From a virus: a stretch of DNA of 64,000 bases. The notes under the pieces are model-generated. The model saw nothing but the letters and a program-made list of their open reading frames with translations, was not told the DNA's origin and made no database searches. Positions 62,052 through 64,000 of this stretch are shown here, in pieces. The translations under genes were made by a program, and so were the position numbers. The DNA is taken from IMG/VR virus record IMGVR_UViG_3300038427_000656, positions 1-64,000 of that record; one strand, given 5' to 3'. Every line of letters begins with the position of its first letter. The stretch's first letter is position 1.

Positions 62052-62334
62052 AATTTGCTCTTATTTGTTTGTTTAAGAAATTTACAATCGATTGTGCATC
62101 TGCTTTTTCTATTATTACATCATCACCACTAAGGTCTTTTCCACGAATTAAGTCCCAAACAAGTTTAAGGCGGTAAGAAAAAGAAAGTGGACATGGAGAT
62201 TGATTCCATACGGAAACATAAAAATCAGGTTCTACACCTTCTTCAATCCAATAATCATCGTAAGTAATTTCCAGAATATGCCCATGGCATTTACAACGAA
62301 TCAGCAATATTTTATCATCCTTTATTACAGGCAT
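62011..62334 (-). CDS. Unknown small protein with CxCxH
   Basis: 107 aa. Starts MPVIKDDKILLIRCKCHGHI; KCHGHILEITYDDYWIEEG resembles small phage proteins related to metal binding, but no family is certain. C-terminus is basic. Preceded by a sigma-70-type promoter. Confidence 0.68.
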   Translation of the reverse strand: MPVIKDDKILLIRCKCHGHILEITYDDYWIEEGVEPDFYVSVWNQSPCPLSFSYRLKLVWDLIRGKDLSGDDVIIEKADAQSIVNFLNKQIRANYVKQKKNKGNAIR

Positions 62335-62340
62335 AATTAT

Positions 62341-62368
62341 ATCATATCACAGGTCTGTTAAAAGTCAA
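62341..62368 (-). promoter_or_regulatory. Sigma-70-type promoter
   Basis: TTGACT (62363-62368), 16-base spacer, TATGAT (62341-62346), a few bases before the ATG at 62334. Confidence 0.55.
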
Positions 62369-62489
62369 CACTATTTCATTTGTAGCAATGATACTTATAA
62401 TAGTGAAAAATAATAGTGGATATACTTGTTTCGACAATATGAAATTTCATGTCGGATGTTTAATCCGCGTTAGCAGTCTTCTATTGCAC

Positions 62490-62523
62490 AAAAAAATTCT
62501 CCCATCTGAATATTTCAGACGGG
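62490..62523 (-). terminator. Terminator after the HD hydrolase gene
   Basis: 10-bp stem (62501-62510 with 62514-62523, one G-U pair on the minus-strand RNA), 3-base loop, then a run of seven T on the minus strand. It lies 25 bases past the stop at 62548. The 213-base interval 62335-62547 otherwise holds the promoter above and no convincing gene. Confidence 0.75.
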
Positions 62524-62547
62524 GAATGTTTTTTATTCATGGAATTA

Positions 62548-63231
62548 TTAGAGCTTTTCTTCAGCTTTAACATAATGCCACCTGTCATATTCTGACCTAC
62601 ATGCTGTATAATCAGCAGTATGAATTATGCGTGGTAAATTAGTTGATAAATACATTTCAGGATTATATTGTTTTAGATATTTTTCATTGGAATCATTGAA
62701 CAAACCATCTGATAATTTAATACCAAGGTATTCCTTCCAATCATAAACTACACCATACTTTTGAAGTAGAAATATAGCTCTATCAGTAACTTCCATGTAA
62801 GGAAGATTAGGATTCATTTTGTAAAATTCACCCTTCTTATACTTCCAATCTTGGTCTTGTGGAGCATAATATTCACCAAATTCAGGGTCACCAAGTTTTC
62901 CTAAATCGTGATGCATAGCTGCAAATACCATTTGTTCATCTGTAAAATCAATATTTGCTCCAGCAATTTCAAATAATTTCTTTCCTGCAAAAGATAATCT
63001 GATTACATGCATAACATGTTGCAAATATCCACCCGGATAACACAGATGAAAATGTTCACACATTGATGCAGGTGCAGTTGCTAAAGGTAATCCCAACGAA
63101 TCTTCTTCATCAGAATACATTTTTAGAAGTTTATCTTTTCTTTTACCAATGAAAGTATCACCAACAAATTTCAAAAATTCTTGGTAATTTTCTTGAATTT
63201 CAGCATCAGTCAAATTAGTTTTGTCAATCAT
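62548..63231 (-). CDS. HD-domain hydrolase
   Basis: 227 aa. HFHLCYPGGYLQHVMHVIRL gives the first His, FAAMHHDLGKLGDPEFG the HD pair, and RIIHTADYTA the last Asp of an HD phosphohydrolase. Such proteins may act on nucleotides or cyclic nucleotides; here substrate unknown. AGAAGGA precedes the ATG and a weak TTGATT promoter lies upstream. Could affect the nucleotide pool or counter nucleotide-based defence (inference). Confidence 0.82.
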   Translation of the reverse strand: MIDKTNLTDAEIQENYQEFLKFVGDTFIGKRKDKLLKMYSDEEDSLGLPLATAPASMCEHFHLCYPGGYLQHVMHVIRLSFAGKKLFEIAGANIDFTDEQMVFAAMHHDLGKLGDPEFGEYYAPQDQDWKYKKGEFYKMNPNLPYMEVTDRAIFLLQKYGVVYDWKEYLGIKLSDGLFNDSNEKYLKQYNPEMYLSTNLPRIIHTADYTACRSEYDRWHYVKAEEKL

Positions 63232-63252
63232 ATATTTTTCCTTCTGTGAAGC

Positions 63253-63280
63253 ATACTAACACAGATTAAGAGAAAATCAA
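63253..63280 (-). promoter_or_regulatory. Possible sigma-70-type promoter before the HD gene
   Basis: TTGATT (63275-63280), 16 bases, TAGTAT (63253-63258). Moderate match only. Confidence 0.35.
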
Positions 63281-63284
63281 TTTA

Positions 63285-63605
63285 TTATATTGACAATAAA
63301 ATTATAGCAATAAAACCAAATATTATACCTATAATTTGAAGTATGGTAAGAGTTTCATGAAATATTAAAATACCTATTCCCAATGTAATTATCATATAGC
63401 CTACATTCCAAATAGTTCCTAAAATAGAAAGTGAATTAAGCTTTTTTAAGGCTGGTAAAAAACAGATAGAAGTTAAAATATAGAAAAGAAGAGCTAGAAG
63501 AGCAAATTTTGAACCACCTATATTAGCAAATAATTTTGAAAAATATTCACCAAATCCATAAAATGTCATTGCTATAACAACTAAAATAAAAACACCCATT
63601 GTCAT
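63285..63605 (-). CDS. Small multi-pass membrane protein, SMR/EamA-like
   Basis: 106 aa from ATG 63605 (or 104 from 63599). Four hydrophobic segments, with MTFYGFGEYFSKLFANIGGS after the first and a final IIGIIFGFIAIILLSI; the length and the four-helix layout fit small multidrug-resistance or half-EamA transporters. The pattern FHETLTILQIIGIIFGFIAI resembles the E-x-L-T-x-x-Q-x-x-G of EamA proteins. Function in a phage unknown. Confidence 0.72.
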   Translation of the reverse strand: MTMGVFILVVIAMTFYGFGEYFSKLFANIGGSKFALLALLFYILTSICFLPALKKLNSLSILGTIWNVGYMIITLGIGILIFHETLTILQIIGIIFGFIAIILLSI

Positions 63606-63662
63606 ATCTAAATGATACAACAATGGGTTTTTATAATCAACTTATTTTATTTAATGGTTTTA

Positions 63663-64000
63663 TTAAAAATATGGATTTGCCATAATACTTTCAATAGTTC
63701 CTTTCGGCATATCATCAAGAGTTTTTACAAACTCTCGCATCATACGAAAACTATGAGGAATCAATTCATCAGGAACATCTTTAACTCTGTCAACAAATAC
63801 CTTTAATTGTTTAGCTGCCATAACGGCAGCTACATGGGTTTTAGCCATAAGCTGGTCATGCGATTCAGGTGTAAACTTTTTACCCTCTTGATCAGTATCT
63901 ATTATTTTAGAAACTTTTCCAAATATTTTTATGAATTCAAATTGACAATCTAATCCTGAATCCCATGTATCATTGTTTGTTCCTATATATGTCAAAATTG
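63663..64000 (-). CDS. Unknown protein, 5' end cut by the window edge
   Basis: At least 110 aa, open to the end of the window, so the start is probably outside. Contains FTPESHDQLMAKTHVAAVMA and DELIPHSFRMMREFVKTLDD, mainly helical. No family recognised. It is the first gene of the minus-strand series visible here. Confidence 0.65.
   Translation of the reverse strand, partial: ILTYIGTNNDTWDSGLDCQFEFIKIFGKVSKIIDTDQEGKKFTPESHDQLMAKTHVAAVMAAKQLKVFVDRVKDVPDELIPHSFRMMREFVKTLDDMPKGTIESIMANPYF

Noticed and set aside
62388-62570. 60-codon plus-strand frame in the gap before the HD gene
   Set aside because: It runs through the terminator hairpin at 62501-62523 and lacks a convincing ribosome site.
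1-64000. tRNA genes, integrase, lysis cassette, tail sheath and tube, neck proteins
   Set aside because: I looked for them by recognisable protein motifs and cloverleaf-like sequence and saw none; absence here says nothing about the rest of the genome, and tRNAs could be missed by eye.

Overview
The window looks like a 64 kb piece of the genome of a large, AT-rich, T4-type contractile-tailed phage (Caudoviricetes, myovirus morphology), probably an uncultured environmental relative of T4-like phages. The basis is a set of hallmark proteins readable from their sequences: large terminase (gp17-type), portal (gp20), prohead protease (gp21), scaffold (gp22), major capsid protein (gp23), baseplate wedge proteins gp6 and gp25, a gp5-like hub/spike, a gp55-type late sigma factor, PhoH, DnaG-type primase, a RuvC-like nuclease and a gp47/gp46 (Mre11/Rad50) recombination protein. 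Several TTGACA-N17-TATTAT type promoters argue for a host with an ordinary sigma-70 RNA polymerase and against a Bacteroidota host. The species cannot be named.

Layout. Almost everything is on the minus strand, so transcription runs from high to low coordinates. 64.0-60.6 kb: small accessory genes (HD hydrolase, small membrane protein, unknowns) and PhoH. 60.6-56.6 kb: three tail-fibre-like proteins built from Ser/Ala/aromatic repeats, one carrying a leucine-rich-repeat domain. 56.5-54.0 kb: two membrane proteins, a 45-aa protein and the late sigma factor. 54.0-34.0 kb: baseplate and appendage genes (gp5-like, gp25, gp6, then very large structural proteins with LamG-like, CBM96/DNRLRE-like, beta-propeller, FG-GAP-like and dockerin-like parts). 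33.9-27.8 kb: an embedded replication/recombination block (RuvC-like, primase, HExxH protein, fused Mre11-Rad50). 27.8-16.2 kb: DNA packaging and prohead genes (terminase, portal, protease and associated proteins). 15.9-14.6 kb: a candidate internal head protein. 14.6-9.9 kb: an accessory operon with sigma-70-like promoters (NADAR, DUF5662-like, RlaP-type nucleotidyltransferase and small unknowns), presumably early. 9.9-7.4 kb: the only plus-strand island (four reading frames, two probably joined by a frameshift). 7.2-3.7 kb: scaffold and major capsid protein, ending in a strong terminator. 3.6-2.1 kb: a cassette with an FkbM methyltransferase and a small fibre, bracketed by a 24-bp direct repeat. 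2.0-0 kb: three proteins, two or all with prohead-targeting-like helices.

How it fits together. Portal, scaffold, capsid and protease genes build and mature the prohead, and terminase fills it. The most interesting pattern is a short amphipathic helix of the form K-x-S-Q/E-L-K-x-L/I-I-K-E-I-V. It occurs at the start of, and sometimes again inside, proteins around the protease, and resembles T4 capsid-targeting peptides that gp21 cuts after L/I-x-E. If correct, this phage packs several unusual multi-domain cargo proteins (SWIM zinc-finger, triple-repeat/zinc/membrane-segment and others) inside its head. A second pattern is a strand-specific ATATTTAT(A/T) element directly upstream of many starts, a possible late promoter or 5'-leader element that pairs naturally with the encoded gp55-type sigma factor. 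No sheath, tube, neck or lysis gene is recognisable, so those genes must lie outside the window or be too diverged to see.
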